From contig VWND01000067.1 of assembly GCA_009599575.1 (NCBI GenBank), positions 1,550,001 to 1,614,000 of the forward strand: a stretch of 64,000 nt of DNA, read 5' to 3'. The notes beneath the pieces were generated by a model, which saw only the letters and a program-made list of their open reading frames with translations, made no database searches and was not told the DNA's origin. Of this stretch, positions 39,346-51,960 are shown piece by piece (the stretch's first letter is position 1; every line of letters begins with the position of its first letter). Origin of the DNA: Blumeriella jaapii (taxonomy: Eukaryota; Ascomycota; Leotiomycetes; Helotiales; Drepanopezizaceae). The position numbers and the translations under genes are program-made.

Positions 39346-39557
39346 TATAATAGTAGTAGTAGTAGTAGTAATAGTATTAATTAACGTCTAGCGGAGTGCA
39401 GCCGAAAGGCTGCCATCCTAAGACCTTCCAGGGGATACGGAAACGTGCTAAGCTAAGAAATTAAATACAAAATACGACTCCGAAAGCAATTCGTATTAAT
39501 ATAACTAAAGCTGCTATCGATTACGTTTTTCGCCGCTTTTTGCGATAGTCCGTTAAT
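39346..39557 (-). other. 3' end of LINE L, almost free of RIP
   Basis: It holds a simple tail, (TAG)n at 39351-39370 on the plus strand, then a GC-rich stretch of about 70 bp with a perfect stem GCAGCC / GGCTGC and a 4-base loop at 39398-39413. CpA and TpG are common here, unlike the surroundings. The hairpin may be the RT recognition structure of the LINE 3' end; that is inferred. Confidence 0.65.
39351..39370 (+). repeat. (TAG)n microsatellite, tail of LINE L
   Basis: Six to seven TAG units at the junction of B1 and the LINE 3' end. On the LINE strand it reads (CTA)n. It sits where a poly(A) or simple-repeat tail is expected. Confidence 0.75.
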
Positions 39558-39813
39558 TGTGACGACTCGCCCCTCGTGTCACCCTAGCAACTACGTGTAG
39601 CTGCAAGCTCCCTGGTCTTCTGGTGGGTCTTCCTATCAACTGTGGAAACTATTCATGTATATAAGGCTTTTTCTTCTTAGCAACCTTTGCTCTTTGCAAT
39701 TGTTGATTCTAAATGAATATTTTTGTTACAAAATCAAAGGCTCGTTTTATATTATATAAAGACGGCGATCAATTAACTAATTTTTTAGCTTTTCGATTGA
39801 TTAGATCGTTATA
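39558..39813 (+). repeat. 5' LTR of E2
   Basis: 256 bp, TGTGACG to TCGTTATA. The first 160 bp are nearly free of RIP. A TATA box is at 39658-39665 and an in-frame ATG at 39713. It matches 45694-45949 and 17786-18049. Confidence 0.94.
39658..39665 (+). promoter_or_regulatory. TATA box in E LTR
   Basis: TATATAAG lies about 55 bp before the candidate gag ATG at 39713. It is present as a similar motif in the other E LTRs. Position and spacing fit the U3 promoter of an LTR element. Confidence 0.5.
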
Positions 39814-41100
39814 TTATTAATAACTTTTTTTTTACGCTGGCGACGGCGTAAATTATTTTTCTTTTCGAATTTTTTACGGGTTATACCAAGGTGATCGACC
39901 GGTCGTGAAAAGGCTTATTTCCGCATTTCGCGAAGAATGGCTTTTGTTTAACGATTTTTTTTTTAGCAGAGCTTTTCAGCTCCTGCTATTATATTTTAAT
40001 TTTTTTTTTAATCAGCAAAAAAGCAGCTTTTTTTAAAAGCTTTTTTTTTAAAAAAACAGTTTTTTTTCCGAGGAAAGAAGAACAAAGGAAAAGGCAGAGC
40101 GCCAACTATTTCGCCTGCTATTTTTTTGCAGCCTAGCGCTAAAAGCGTTCAGTTGAAACTTTTGCAAAATCAATTGAAAAAAGCGCAAAAGCGTAAACGA
40201 CAACTTTTGGAAATTATGCGATTACGACAAACTTTTTAATTAAAACGTTTAATAAAGTTTATCGAACGTGCTTTTGCCAGTCGCGAATCTGCTGCTTTTT
40301 TTTTTTCTCGCAATGTTTTATTTTAATTAATAAACGCTGCAAATCAATTTTTACGTTTTTCGCGAATTTTCTTTGAATTTCTTTTTGACGGCCAAAATTT
40401 TAGCGCGTTTTTCGAACGCTATAGTTTTCATTTATTTGCTAACTTTCGACTAGCTCGTATAAAGCGCGTTTCGAATTTTAAGTTTAAGCTAAATAATAGC
40501 GAAAATTACAAAGCACGCTATTAAGAAATTAAAGTTTTCGATAACTTCGAATTTTATTACGATTATTTCGCTGGCGATCGATTTTGCAAAAATTATATAT
40601 TCGATCAGACCGAAGGCGTAGCAAAAAAGTTTTTGACCTCGCGTATTTTAAACCGCTCCGATTTTATATCTTTCGAAAAATTAATAAAAAAGATCGCCGA
40701 TTTCCTGGCCGATTTTTCAAACGTTTAAAAAGCCGAAAACGAGTTTAAAATGCTTGTAATAAATACGTACGACGACTTTTGGCGATTTTACCTGCGATTT
40801 TCCATTTTCGTAGCAAACGTTTAAATACGAATTGATAAACAGCTTCGAAACGCTTTTCGAGATAAAATACCAAAGCGTTTACGAAAAAAGCTGTATTTAA
40901 AATAGGCGCGTACAACGACTTTTAAAAATTAGTTTACCGCCGTCCGACAAAAAAAACAAAATTAATTGGCTAAACGAATTTTATACGCAAATCGCTTTTT
41001 AATTAAATTTACCATTTATTAAAATAGTAAATTCTTAACCAAAGCGTATTACGAATTAAATCGTACGTACGAAAGTCGTTTAAATATTTCATAGGTTTTT
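39713..41100 (+). pseudogene. gag of E2, probably starting inside the LTR
   Basis: An ATG at 39713 opens MNIFVTKSKARF..., which runs to the LTR end and on into the internal region (readable through about 39960), apart from two RIP-type stops at the junction. The later gag frame, from about 40090, has a basic coiled segment (QLKLLQNQLKKAQKRKRQL, 40150-40207). The capsid-like part at 40560-41090 includes AGDRFCKNYIFDQTEG. It is in another phase, so an indel in the poly-T tracts at 39960-40060 must be assumed. Stops are of RIP type. Confidence 0.65.
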
Positions 41101-41499
41101 TCTTAGCCTTCTGCTGTTTTTTTTTTTTTTTTACGTCAAAACGCCTTTTTTGGCGTTTTTCTTTTTCGATCGGACCAACGACAACGCTTGTTTTTTATTT
41201 TATATTAAAAAGTTTAAAAAAGCTAATTTGCACGACCTTTTACGGGCCGACCTTCGGTTTCACCCAAAGGCTTTTTCAGGCTGGTAAATGTAAACGAGAT
41301 CGAACCGGCCGAAGATTCGCTTTCCGATAATAATAGTAAAAACGAAAATCTTTTTTCAAACGATTTTTAAAACGCATACGAAGAAATTAAAAGCTTTTCC
41401 GCTAATCGAAAAACGCCCAGGCCTAAGCAAAGCTTTTTTTTTAAGCGTATTGCGCGATATGCGTTATTTTAACGTTCGAAAGCTTTTTAATAGCGATTT

Positions 41500-44400
41500 A
41501 TTAATAATTCCCGTTATATTTATTAAAAATAGCTTTTCGTATAAAATAAAAGCGCTCGCCGATTTTAAAGCAAACGGTTATATATTAATCGATTCGGCGC
41601 TGATTAAATTTTTTTTTTTTTTTTAAAACCTTTGATTTAATTTTTTCCGGCTTTTTTTTTTGTAAAAGAATATAATAAAGCTCGTGGCTATTTAATTACA
41701 TATTTTACGCTTTTTAATCTTATTATTAATAATCGAATATAATCGTTTACTTTTTTTTTAATTATTAATTTCGGAAATTATAATATAATTTTAGAAAAAG
41801 CTTGGTTGGCCGAACACCAAGTTTTATTAAATTATAATAAACGCAAGCTTTATTGGCCGAAGTTTTACTTTTTCACAGCCTTTTACGCTCGTTGTATTAA
41901 AATCTTTTATTTATATTTCCGAAAAATTCAATTTCGCTATTAAAACGACGCTGTAAAACGTAACAAAAATCTTAATTAATTATGGCAGATTTACGACGCT
42001 GTGCGAAGCGCGAAAAGGTCGAATTTTATTCGCGGTGCTAATTTCGATAGCGACGCCAGTAGAATAATATAAAAAATTACATTATTTTTTCAGGCTGCCG
42101 ATTTTTTTATTATTTTTTTTTTTTTTTTTTTTTTCTTTTCGTTAAAACAGCTTTTTCGTTTTACGAAAAACAGTTATACCAAAGACCGAAGAAAGGTCTT
42201 CGCCGCGATAGCCTTTCAGCTTAATATAATCGATAATTCAAATAAGCAGCCACCTTCTGAATCTTTCAAACGATCAGTTCGAAAACGAGTCCTTTAATCC
42301 ACTGCTTATCTAATCTCCATTTGCCAGATTATTATATACGCTTTTAAGCTGATTTTCAGAAAAAAAACAGTTGAAATATTTTTAACCTTTCTGTACGAAA
42401 TCGATAAAATACTAGACGACCTTACGTACAACACTTTTTTCAAAATTCAATTTTATAGTTTTTTCGAACGTTCAAAACGAACGAAATATCGATTTCGACC
42501 TTTTTAATCAGTTTAGCAAAGCTAATTTCGAATAAATTTTTTTTCGAATCTTTTTCTTCGGAATACAAAAACTTCGAACACGTGTTTTTTAAAGCCGCTA
42601 GTAACGAGCTAGCCTTTCACCGGCCCTACGACCATAAAATCGAGCTTATTATAAATAAAAAAAAATTGAAATACACTTTTTTATATAAAATATCGATTTT
42701 AAAGCTCGAAATTGTTAAAACTTATTTGCAAAATAATTTTAACAAAAGCTTTATCGAATTTTTTATCGTTTTTTTCGTTGTTTTAATATTTTTCGCTAAA
42801 ACATCCGACGGTTTACTACGTTTCCGTATCGATTATCGAGCTTTTAATAATATTATTCGTAAAAATCGCTATTTTTTTTTTTTTATCGATAAGATTTTTG
42901 CTTGTTTTTCGAAAGCGCGAATTTTTACGAAGTTCGATATTCGTTAAGCTTTTTACAAAATTCGAATGGATTCCGCTAATAAAAAATTAACGACGTTTCG
43001 TACGCGTTACGGCGCTTATAAATGCAAAATGCTACTTTTTGGCTTTATTAATAAATTCGTAATTTATCAACGTTATATAAACGACGTTTTTTTCGATTAT
43101 TTAAACGATTTTTGTATTGCATATTTAAATAATATTTTTATTTATTCGTTCGACCTTTTAAAACATGTTATATACGTTCGCAAAATGTTTAAAGGCTCGC
43201 TGACGCTGAATTACAGGCCGATATTCGAAAATCTGAATTTAACGTTATTCGGACCCGTTATCTAAGCTTTATTATTTCGATTAAAAGCTTAAAAGTAAAT
43301 TTAGAAAAAGTTTCCGTGATCGTTTACTAGAAGTTTTTTATTATTGTAAAAGGTGTATAAAGCTTTTTTGGTTTTTGTAATTTTTACCGACGTTTTATTC
43401 GAAACTACGATATAATTGCAAAGTTTTTAATTTATTTAATCAAGGCTAACGTTTTTTTTTATTTTATTTCTAAGTGTCAGAAAAGTTTCGATTTTTTTAT
43501 ATTAATTTTTATTATTACACCAGTTTTATAATATTACAGGCAAAACTTTTCTTATATATTAAAAACTAACGCTTTCGACGGCGTAGTAGCTTTTATGCTT
43601 TCGTAATTTTATAACGACGACTGGCTTCCAATCGCTTATTTTAGCAAAACTATAGCTTTCGCAAAGTTAAACTACGTCGTATACGACAAAAAAATGCTCG
43701 CAATCGTAAGATTTTTAAGCAATTTTCGTGCTAAATTAGCTAGCTTAATTTATTAAATCAAAATAATTATTAATTATAAGGCTTTAAAATACTTTATGAT
43801 TTTTAAACTTTTAAACGCTCGACAAATACGCTAAGCCGAGCTTTTCGCCGATTACAATTTTTTTATTATATATAAATCAAATAAACACAATCTTTTGGCT
43901 GACGCATTAATACGTCGTACGAGCGAATTCGACCGCCAAAACTCTTTTAAACGCATTCAGCGCCTGCAAACCCTTTTTCGAACGAATCAAATCGATCATC
44001 GATTTTTAATTAAAAAATTTCGACCTTTTACGGCTTCCGAAACAGCTGTTTTTATCGTTGAAATAGCTGATTTTTTTTTCGCATTCCGTGTCGTTAATCA
44101 AATTTTCCACGTTAATCGCACAGCTAGCAGCCTGATGGCCTTTCGAAAGAAAGCTGTACGAAACGCTACGAGAAAAAACGACGATAATAACATTTCGTTT
44201 TCGTATATATTTGAACGCGATCTGCTGTTATATTACGATCGTTTGATAATACCAGACGTCGATCACTTTCGTTTGGCTTTTATACGAGAAATGCACGATC
44301 AGATTTTTACCGCTTATTTTAACGCTCGCAAAACTACGCAATTATTTTCGGATTAATATTATTAGCGAGGTATAACAGCTTTCGTAAAATAATATTATCG

Positions 44401-45693
44401 TAATTGCTACGCTTATTAAAAAAGTTTGTTTTAAAAAATAAGCGTTCCGGCTTTTTTTAGCTTTTTTTTGTTTTTAACCATTTTTAAAAGCACGTTATAA
44501 TAAACTTTTGCAGTTTTAATAAAAACAAACACGGCTACGATAACGTATTCGTAATAATAAATCGCTTTTTCAAACAAGCTATTTCGATTTTTTGTTATAA
44601 AAATATCGACGCTCGAAACCTCGCCAAATTGTATATATTTTACGTATACAGGTATTTTAGCTTTTTAAAAAGTATTATTAGCGATCGTAGCCTTTAATAT
44701 TAGTTTACTTTCTGGTTTAAATTAAACAAAATACTCGGTACGCAATTAAAGCTTTCGATAGCCGCTTTTTCCGAAACCGACGGTCAAACCGAAATTTATA
44801 ATTAATATCTGCAAAAACGCTTTCGATTTTTCGTAAATTTTTATTAAAACGATTGGAACGAATTTTTTTTAATAATGGATTTCGCTTAAATGGTTTTTTT
44901 ACGAAAGTTTAAATAGCTTTTCATTTTTTAAAATTGTATACGGTTATATTTTTTATATTAATTAAAATTGGAAGTTCGATACTTTTTTTTTTTTTAACTT
45001 TTTATATAAGCTAAACGCAAACGAAACTCGTGCGTACGCTCGCCGTTATTACGACGCTTAAAACTTTGTAAAATCGCATTTTTAATAAGCTTACGATAAA
45101 ATAAAAAAAAGTGCGAATAGGTTTCGCCGCGCGATCGATTTTAACGTTAGCGATTATATATAATTCGATATGCGTTTATTTTCGATTTTCCGGCTTTTTC
45201 GTAAGCTCGACAATTTTACAAACGGCTTTTTTAAAATTATAACCAAAATTTTCGACAACGCTTTTAAGCTAGACCTTTTTAATATTATAAACGTACACTT
45301 AGTTTTTATATTAATCGATTGCGTAAAGCAGTTGACGACGCGCTTTCAAATCAAATTAATTCAGCCTTTGAATTTATTAATATAATTGGTAAACTTAAAT
45401 ACGAAGTCGAAAAATTAATCGCTTATCGAATGCAACGGAAGATCTTTTAGTACAAAGCTTTTTAAATAGGCTTAAATAAAAATCTTACGTGGTATTCCGC
45501 GTCTGATTTTATATATGCTTTTTTGAAAGTGCGCGATTTTCATTTGGCGTATAAAAAGCTTTCCGGTCTTTCTGTAAAACTTATAGATTGGCTGAAGGCG
45601 TATTCCGAAGGTTTGGATTCGTACGATTATTTGAATAGCGACGTACTAATAAATAAAAGCTCGAGAGCGCGCTTTTTTCGGACGGGGAGGTAG
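41500..45693 (+). pseudogene. pol of E2 (PR-RT-RNaseH-IN-tail), decayed
   Basis: The protease active site is at 41561-41572, where ALAD-FKA-NGYILID replaces the expected DSGA. RT is at about 42580-43270: AFHRPYDHKIEL, then FRIDYRAFNN, GAYKCKMLLFG, and YLNN (from YLDD) at 43122-43133. RNase H precedes the NKHNLLADALIRR block near 43880-43920. Integrase starts in the open stretch 43895-44356 with H-D-Q near 44297. The C-terminal open stretch is 45170-45385. A chromodomain-like tail (about 45390-45690) ends at TAG 45691-45693, directly against the LTR. A spacer of about 900 bp (41600-42500), including poly-T near 42110-42135, has few readable residues. Confidence 0.87.
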
Positions 45694-45949
45694 TGTAACG
45701 ACTCGTTCCTCGTGTTATCCCAGCAACTACGTATAGCTGCAAGCTCCCTGGTCTTTTGATGGGTCTTCTTATCAATTGTAGAAACTATTTATATATATAA
45801 GGCTTTTTTCCTTTAGCAATCTCTGCTTTTTGCAGTTATTGATTCTAAATGAATATTTTTGTTACAAAACCAAAGGCTCGTTTCATACCATATAAATACG
45901 GCGACCAGTTAACTGATTTCCCAGCCCTTCGACTGATTAGATCGTCATA
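45694..45949 (+). repeat. 3' LTR of E2
   Basis: 256 bp, TGTAACG to CGTCATA, followed by ttaat. The LTR frame starting at ATG near 45849 stays open to the LTR end here too. Confidence 0.94.
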
Positions 45950-45954
45950 TTAAT

Positions 45955-46700
45955 AAAATATATAAGCGTAAAACCCAGAAAAAAGCCTAAGAAATATGCA
46001 TACGGCACCGATTAAAATATAATTTGTCGATTGCGTAAAAACGCATAATAACATAGCTAATAGGCCGAAAAAAAAAAAAGCATTATTTAAATATCCGAAT
46101 TTAAAAATTAAAAATTAAAAACAGGCTTGCGCTTACCAAAATAAAAAAGCATCCGTTATACAAATATATATAATAATATTCGCTTCGTGGTAACGTCGCT
46201 TCGCGCGGCCGTACGCAATTTATTTTATTCGAATTGCATTCGATCAAAGCAAATAATATACGTATAACAAAATTAATTATATTTAAAAAATTGTAATAAT
46301 AACGCGTAAAAACGTTATAAAATCTTTTGATTCGTAAAACAAATTTTTAAAAAATCTTATAACTTTTCGCTCGGTTCGAAAAAAAGCGTTTAATCGAGTT
46401 TTTTTAAGCTAATTAAAAAAGCGTTTGATCGCGCGGCGGCATAATATTAAATTTAATAAAATCTTAAGCTTTTTGCATTTGCAACGCAATTCGGCGTCGA
46501 TATAATTATATTTAACGTAATATTATTCGTAATTTTTATAAATAATTTTAATCGTTAAATAATAATAAAACAATCGTTTCGGCATATCGAGCTTCGGTAA
46601 AAGTTTAATTACGTAAATCGGATTCTACCGCTTGTAATTTCGTAAAAACTTTTTGCTAACTGTTTTTTATTAGCGGCTTCGATACGAATTTCGCATTTTT
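45955..46700 (-). other. 3' untranslated part of LINE L
   Basis: About 750 bp between the end of ORF2 and the E2 insertion. It is AT-rich and RIP-mutated. I see no convincing coding frame and no other feature. Confidence 0.5.
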
Positions 46701-49700
46701 TTAAAATCGAAGCGTATTTTATTTATAATCGATTCGGACGCAAAACTTTTATTTTAAATTGTTTTTTTTGCATTCGCATTTGCTAATTTATCGGCGGCTT
46801 TGTTGTTTTCGATATTCGTATAATTCGGTGTTTATTTAACTTTTACGTCGTATATTTCTATTACTTTTTAACAGGCCAAAAAAACTTATTAAAAAAAAAA
46901 AAAAATATTCCGCGTATTTTTTAAATTATTAAAATGCTATCGATATATATTTATAACTTTTGCGTACGTATTTCGGCTAGCATATTCGCTGTTTTTTTTA
47001 TAGGTTTTTTAATATTTTTATCGCTTTTGCGTCGAAAACGTAAAAAAAATAATCGTTTATCGAGCCGTATTTAAACGTTATTTGCTTGCGGTTTTAATAT
47101 ATAACGTATTCGTAGTTTACGAAATAAGCGCCGTTTTTATATTTTTCGCAGCCGTCCGAAAAAATCGTAACGTTTTCGAAAAATAATTTTGTTTATTATT
47201 TTTTAAAATCTTTCGCGGTCTTTTTTTTTTTAACGCTTATAATAAAATCGGTGCGGCTGCCGAGCGAAAAATGCGAAAAAACTAATTTAAATCGTAGGAT
47301 TTATAAAAAAATATCGCCGAAGCGCTAGATTTTCGTTTTAACGGCTATATATATATCCGCGTATTTATTTCGAAAAATTACTAAAATAAAAATACGTTAA
47401 ATTAAAAAATACGTTTCGTTTACGATTTGCAATTTTATCGCAAAACGTGCTTTAGTTTTTTTTAAAACCGCGCTCGCGAATAAAAAGCCTGCGTTTCGTA
47501 TTATTATAATAAAAAAAATAATACGTTATATAAAAAATATTTTTCGTACGATTAAAATAATAGTTTTTTATATTAAATCGATATAATCGCCGAAACGAAT
47601 ATTAATTTAGCTGTTTCGTTCGGTTCGGCGTTTAAGTTTCGTACGATTTGCGTATTAAATTTCGGTTTTAAATAATATCGAAAAAAAAACACAAATAATT
47701 ATTATTTTTCGCAGCGCGCTAACCGAAAAGCTATTATTAATTCGGCCGAAGCTTTTAATATATTACGCCGTTTATCGTGTTTTGCTTACGCGTTTTTTAA
47801 TATATCGTTTAAAAATAAGCTTTCGATCGAATCAAACTTTTAATTAGCGCAGCGCGGATTGCTCGTTTTTTTTCGCCGTAATAATGCAAAAAATCGTAAT
47901 TTTATCGTCGATTATAATCGGAAAAAAATAATTATTATTTTACGTAATAATATATATTATTTCGATTTTTTCCGGCGCGAAAGCGATTTTGTATTCGTTT
48001 TTTTATTCGAAAATATCGCGAACGTTTTTCGTAAATAATTCGATATTATCGTTTAAATTATATAAAATACGATAAATTAATATATCGTTTGCGTATTTAA
48101 AACGAAAAGTAAGATTTTAATTAAGCAATTCTGTTAAATATAATATATATAAAACCGAAAAAAATAGCGATTTTTGAAAAATGCCGCAGTAAATATAATT
48201 AAAATCGATAGTTTTTTTTCGAATCGTATTTGTATTCGTCGTTTCGTAAAAAACGATTTAATTAATAAAAAAAATAAAAAAAGCTATTTTTATTCGGTTA
48301 TTTTTTTAAATAAACGTCGGGTCAGAACGGCGTCGAACGCGTTTTGCAAATTTAAAATAATAATTATAATATATCTTTTTGCTACGAACGCAATTTCGAT
48401 ATCGGTAATAAAATACGCTGCTAAATCGAAAGCAAAGCGTTTCGAAAAAGCGCTTTTATATTATAAATTAAACAGGCCGGTCGTAAACGTTATTTATGCG
48501 ATTTTATTAGCGATAATTTTTTCGAAGCTTTTAAATATACAAAAGAAAAAAACGATCGAACGCTATAAACGTAAAAAAATTTTGTTTCGTTTATCAGTTT
48601 TAATTATTATAATTATTTCGGCCAGCTTTTAAAAAATCGAGAAATAATTCGTTGCGAAGCAGCGGTTAAACAAATCGTATATAACGGTTTTGATTTTTTT
48701 ATCTAATAAGCTTTCAAAAGTCTTACCGTAACCCGGTTAATATCCGAAAAAATGCTAATGATTCCGATATAATATTTTTTTACTTTTTCGGACGATACGA
48801 AATTTATTTAAAAAAAATAGCCCGATTTTGCTTATTCGATAAAAAAATCGTAATCGAAATTATTAATGGCTAAAAAGCGTTTAAACACTTCGTTTTTCAA
48901 AGCATTAGTTTTATTTCTGATACTTTTAATTATTATGCCGTTTATTATTAATAAAAAAAATTTAAAATTCGTAATTATTCGATGTTAATTTATTATTTTA
49001 TACAGCTTTTCGTTATTATCGATTTCGTTAATAAGCTTTCGCTAATAATTTTTTTCGCTTTGCGTATTATAACGAAAAACTGCCTGGTTTTTTCGAAAAT
49101 TTCACCGTCGTATATTATTCGGCGTATTCGCAAAATATTTGTTTTTAACTTTTTAATATTCGTTAATTTATTATAAAATAGCTTATAAGCCTTTTTAAAT
49201 AAGTTTTCCGACAGCTATACTGCTTTTTTAAAAAACCCGGGCCAGCGCGGAGCGTATTCGTTCAGCTTTTTTAACGTTAATAATATAACGAAATCCGCAA
49301 ATCGGCTGATTTTTGCGCGTATTAAATTTGCGAATTTGCCGAGTTTTAAATCGAATATTTTATAATATATTTAAATCACGAATGTTTTCCTTTTGTTAAA
49401 AAAAATCGTTATTTAAATTTCGTAATTTAAGCCGTTATGCATATCGTATCGTATCGTAATAATCGAATTAAATACGTTCGAAAAAGTAAAATTCAAAACG
49501 TATTTTTTATTATAAAAAAATTCGCTAACGGCGCCGATAAAATCTATTTCCGAAATAGTAATCCAGTCCGCGAAATATTTTTTATTTTCTGCCGTATCCG
49601 ACCCGGATTTAAAAATATCGTATCGAATATTAAAATCGCCGCTTATTATACAATTGAAAAATGGCTCGAAGTATATTACGTAATCCAGTATTTATTAAAT

Positions 49701-50400
49701 ATAGCTTTGTTTATATACGTTAAAAATAAAATATATATTTACGTTTAGCTAAAACAGATTTTTATTATTAATTAATCGTCGTTATTATAAATTAAACCTT
49801 GCGCTTTTTCGAATATAAATTAATATTTTAAAACGTATTCGCTCGAAGATTTCCTTTTCGGTTTCGTTTTATAAATCGATCGGTATATACAAATCGTATA
49901 ACAAATAGTTTTGTGTTTTAATTTCCGAAGCGTTTTAAAATTTTTATACGTAAATTACGTTTATACGTTTTATATCGCATAAATACAAAAGCGTAATATG
50001 CTTCGGTTATTTTTTTTAAACGTTTGCTTAACAAATATTAAAATTTATTTTAAACTTTCGGTTGCGAAATCTTTCGCGTTATTTATAAAAATATTTTATT
50101 ATTAAAAAATAAAAGTATTAATATTAATATTTTTTTTTTTTGATTCGTTTGCGAAAGCTTAAAATTTATTTCGTAATTGATTCGATAAAAACGAATAAAT
50201 TGCTTTTAACGAAATAAAAAAAAGCGTATTCTGCGAAAAAGCTACGAAAGCCGTATCGTCGAAATGCGAATATACTTTTCGATTAAAATATTAAATATTC
50301 AGCGATTGTTTTAAAGCTAAATTCTGAATTAAACGATCCGAAAAAATTACGTTTAACGTTGTAACCGCGGCGGAAATAATAATTAAAAACGCGATGGTTT
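46700..50400 (-). pseudogene. ORF2 of LINE L (EN-RT-RNase H), decayed
   Basis: Read right to left. The apurinic-type endonuclease has GDFN at 49629-49640, followed by I-R. RT has GIFQKSLFFSVLY (from GVPQGSPLSP-type) with its start at 48165-48185 and YAND (from YADD) at 48084-48095, in the same frame. RNase H has IFSDG with the catalytic Asp codon at 47154-47156. The domain order EN-RT-RNase H fits the Tad1/I group of LINEs. The protein would nick genomic DNA and prime cDNA synthesis there. Confidence 0.88.
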
Positions 50401-50559
50401 TTTGCTTATATACCGTTGCGACGTTTCCGCGTTTTTTTTTTCGGCCCGCGTTATTAAAAACCGGATTATTATTATTTAAAAAAATAAAAGCTTTAGTAAT
50501 AAAAATAACCGCGATCGAATAAACTGCTTTTCCTAATCGCCGGACAACTTTTAATTTCT

Positions 50560-51960
50560 TTTTAATTAATCGTATTATTTTATTATTTACGCGGCGAAAA
50601 GCCGCAAAATAACGTAAATAATCCGCAGCGTATAATTTATAACAATTCGCGTATTATAAAACTGTTTTGCAATTAAAGCTAGTCGAGCTATCGTAATTTT
50701 GTATTCGGTTATTATAATAATTGCAGCGAGCGTATCGAATACAAATTAATAAATTGCAAAAGCTTTAGCATTTAAAATCGTAGCGAAATATAACCGGTTT
50801 TTTATCGATAAGCTTGGCTTAAGCGCTAACGTCGAAAAAAATAAAGCTTTTAATTAATTATAAAAAAAAAAAAATTTAAATTTACTTATTTATAATTAAA
50901 TTCGCTTCGTATCGGAAAAAACGCGTATTAATCGGCTTAATTTTAATTTAAATAAAAACTTCGTTTTTTATATATTTTAAGCAATAAAAAACGTCGCCGA
51001 AAAGCTTCGGAACCGTAGCTAAAACGTTTTATACCGCGTAATTATATTATTTTTCCGAAATACATACGACGATAATTCCGAATACTTTGCGAAAAATCTC
51101 GACGCTTTTTTAAATAATAAAAAAGTTTTTAATTTTTAAATCGATTAAATAAAAAACCCAGCCTGTTTTCGTAAACGTCAGGTTTTTAATCGCGTTTTTT
51201 ATTAAGCCCGGTATAAACTTCGCGATTTCTTGCTTAAAAACAAAAATAATAAATCTGTTTAATAAAATACTTTTCGCCGACGTAATTAAAAAGCGATAGT
51301 TTTATCGAATTTTTGCTAATTAATTTTCGATAAACGAATTTAAAAAAACGCGTAAAATTCCGTTGATAAACGAACGCGTTTATTATTATAGCTTTTTGGC
51401 GGTGATCGATTTTAATTTTTCGAAGTTTATTAAAATCTTTAAAACTTTCCGTAAAATTCGGTTTGCTTAAATAACTGATTTAGCAAAAAAAAAAAAGTCG
51501 ATGCTGCTTAACGAAGCGGCGAAAAAAATAATAAAAACGCGGATTTGCAAAAAAAAAATAAAACCTTTTGCAAGCTTTTCGGCGTATTATCGCGCTTCGA
51601 ATTTTTTTTTTGCTAATTTACGACGCTATCGGCAACGGTCGCGAATTATACTTACATTTTGCGGCGTATTTAAAACTATCGGTTTGTTTCGTCGAATTAA
51701 TTAATAATAGCCGACTTTGCAATATTAAATATTCGCGCTTTGTATTTTAAAACGAAAAAAAAAAAAACGAATGCTAAAAACATTCGCTTACTTTTTTTTT
51801 TTAAAATGCAAATTTAATTAAATCGGTAAAATTGCGTTTATAAAACGAATTTATAACTCGTCGTAATCGTGGTCGTAATCGTCGGACGACCGAAAAAAAA
51901 TGGAAAAAATTATTTCGCGAGCTGCACGGCGAACGCGACGAGCTTTCGAGCTGATTTCTC
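50560..51960 (-). pseudogene. ORF1 (gag-like) of LINE L, decayed
   Basis: A cluster of Cys and His-derived codons at about 50640-50770 on the minus strand has the spacing of tandem CCHC knuckles followed by HAAD...C...RR; several Cys are now Tyr. The N-terminal part, to about 51960, includes an acidic SSDDYDHDYDE stretch at 51855-51890. ORF1 of such LINEs binds the element RNA. Plus-strand open frames at 51501-51750 are shadows. Confidence 0.7.

Larger units (their letters stand above)
39558..45949 (+). mobile_element. Ty3/gypsy element E, complete copy E2
   Basis: A 6,392 bp element with two 256 bp LTRs and a perfect 5 bp duplication, ttaat at 39553-39557 and 45950-45954. It sits in the LINE 212 bp from its 3' end. 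Gag, protease, RT, RNase H, integrase and a chromodomain-like tail follow on the plus strand. Confidence 0.95.

Noticed and set aside
48174..48632. 152-codon open frame on the plus strand
   Set aside because: It lies opposite the LINE RT, whose GIFQKS and YAND motifs read on the minus strand.
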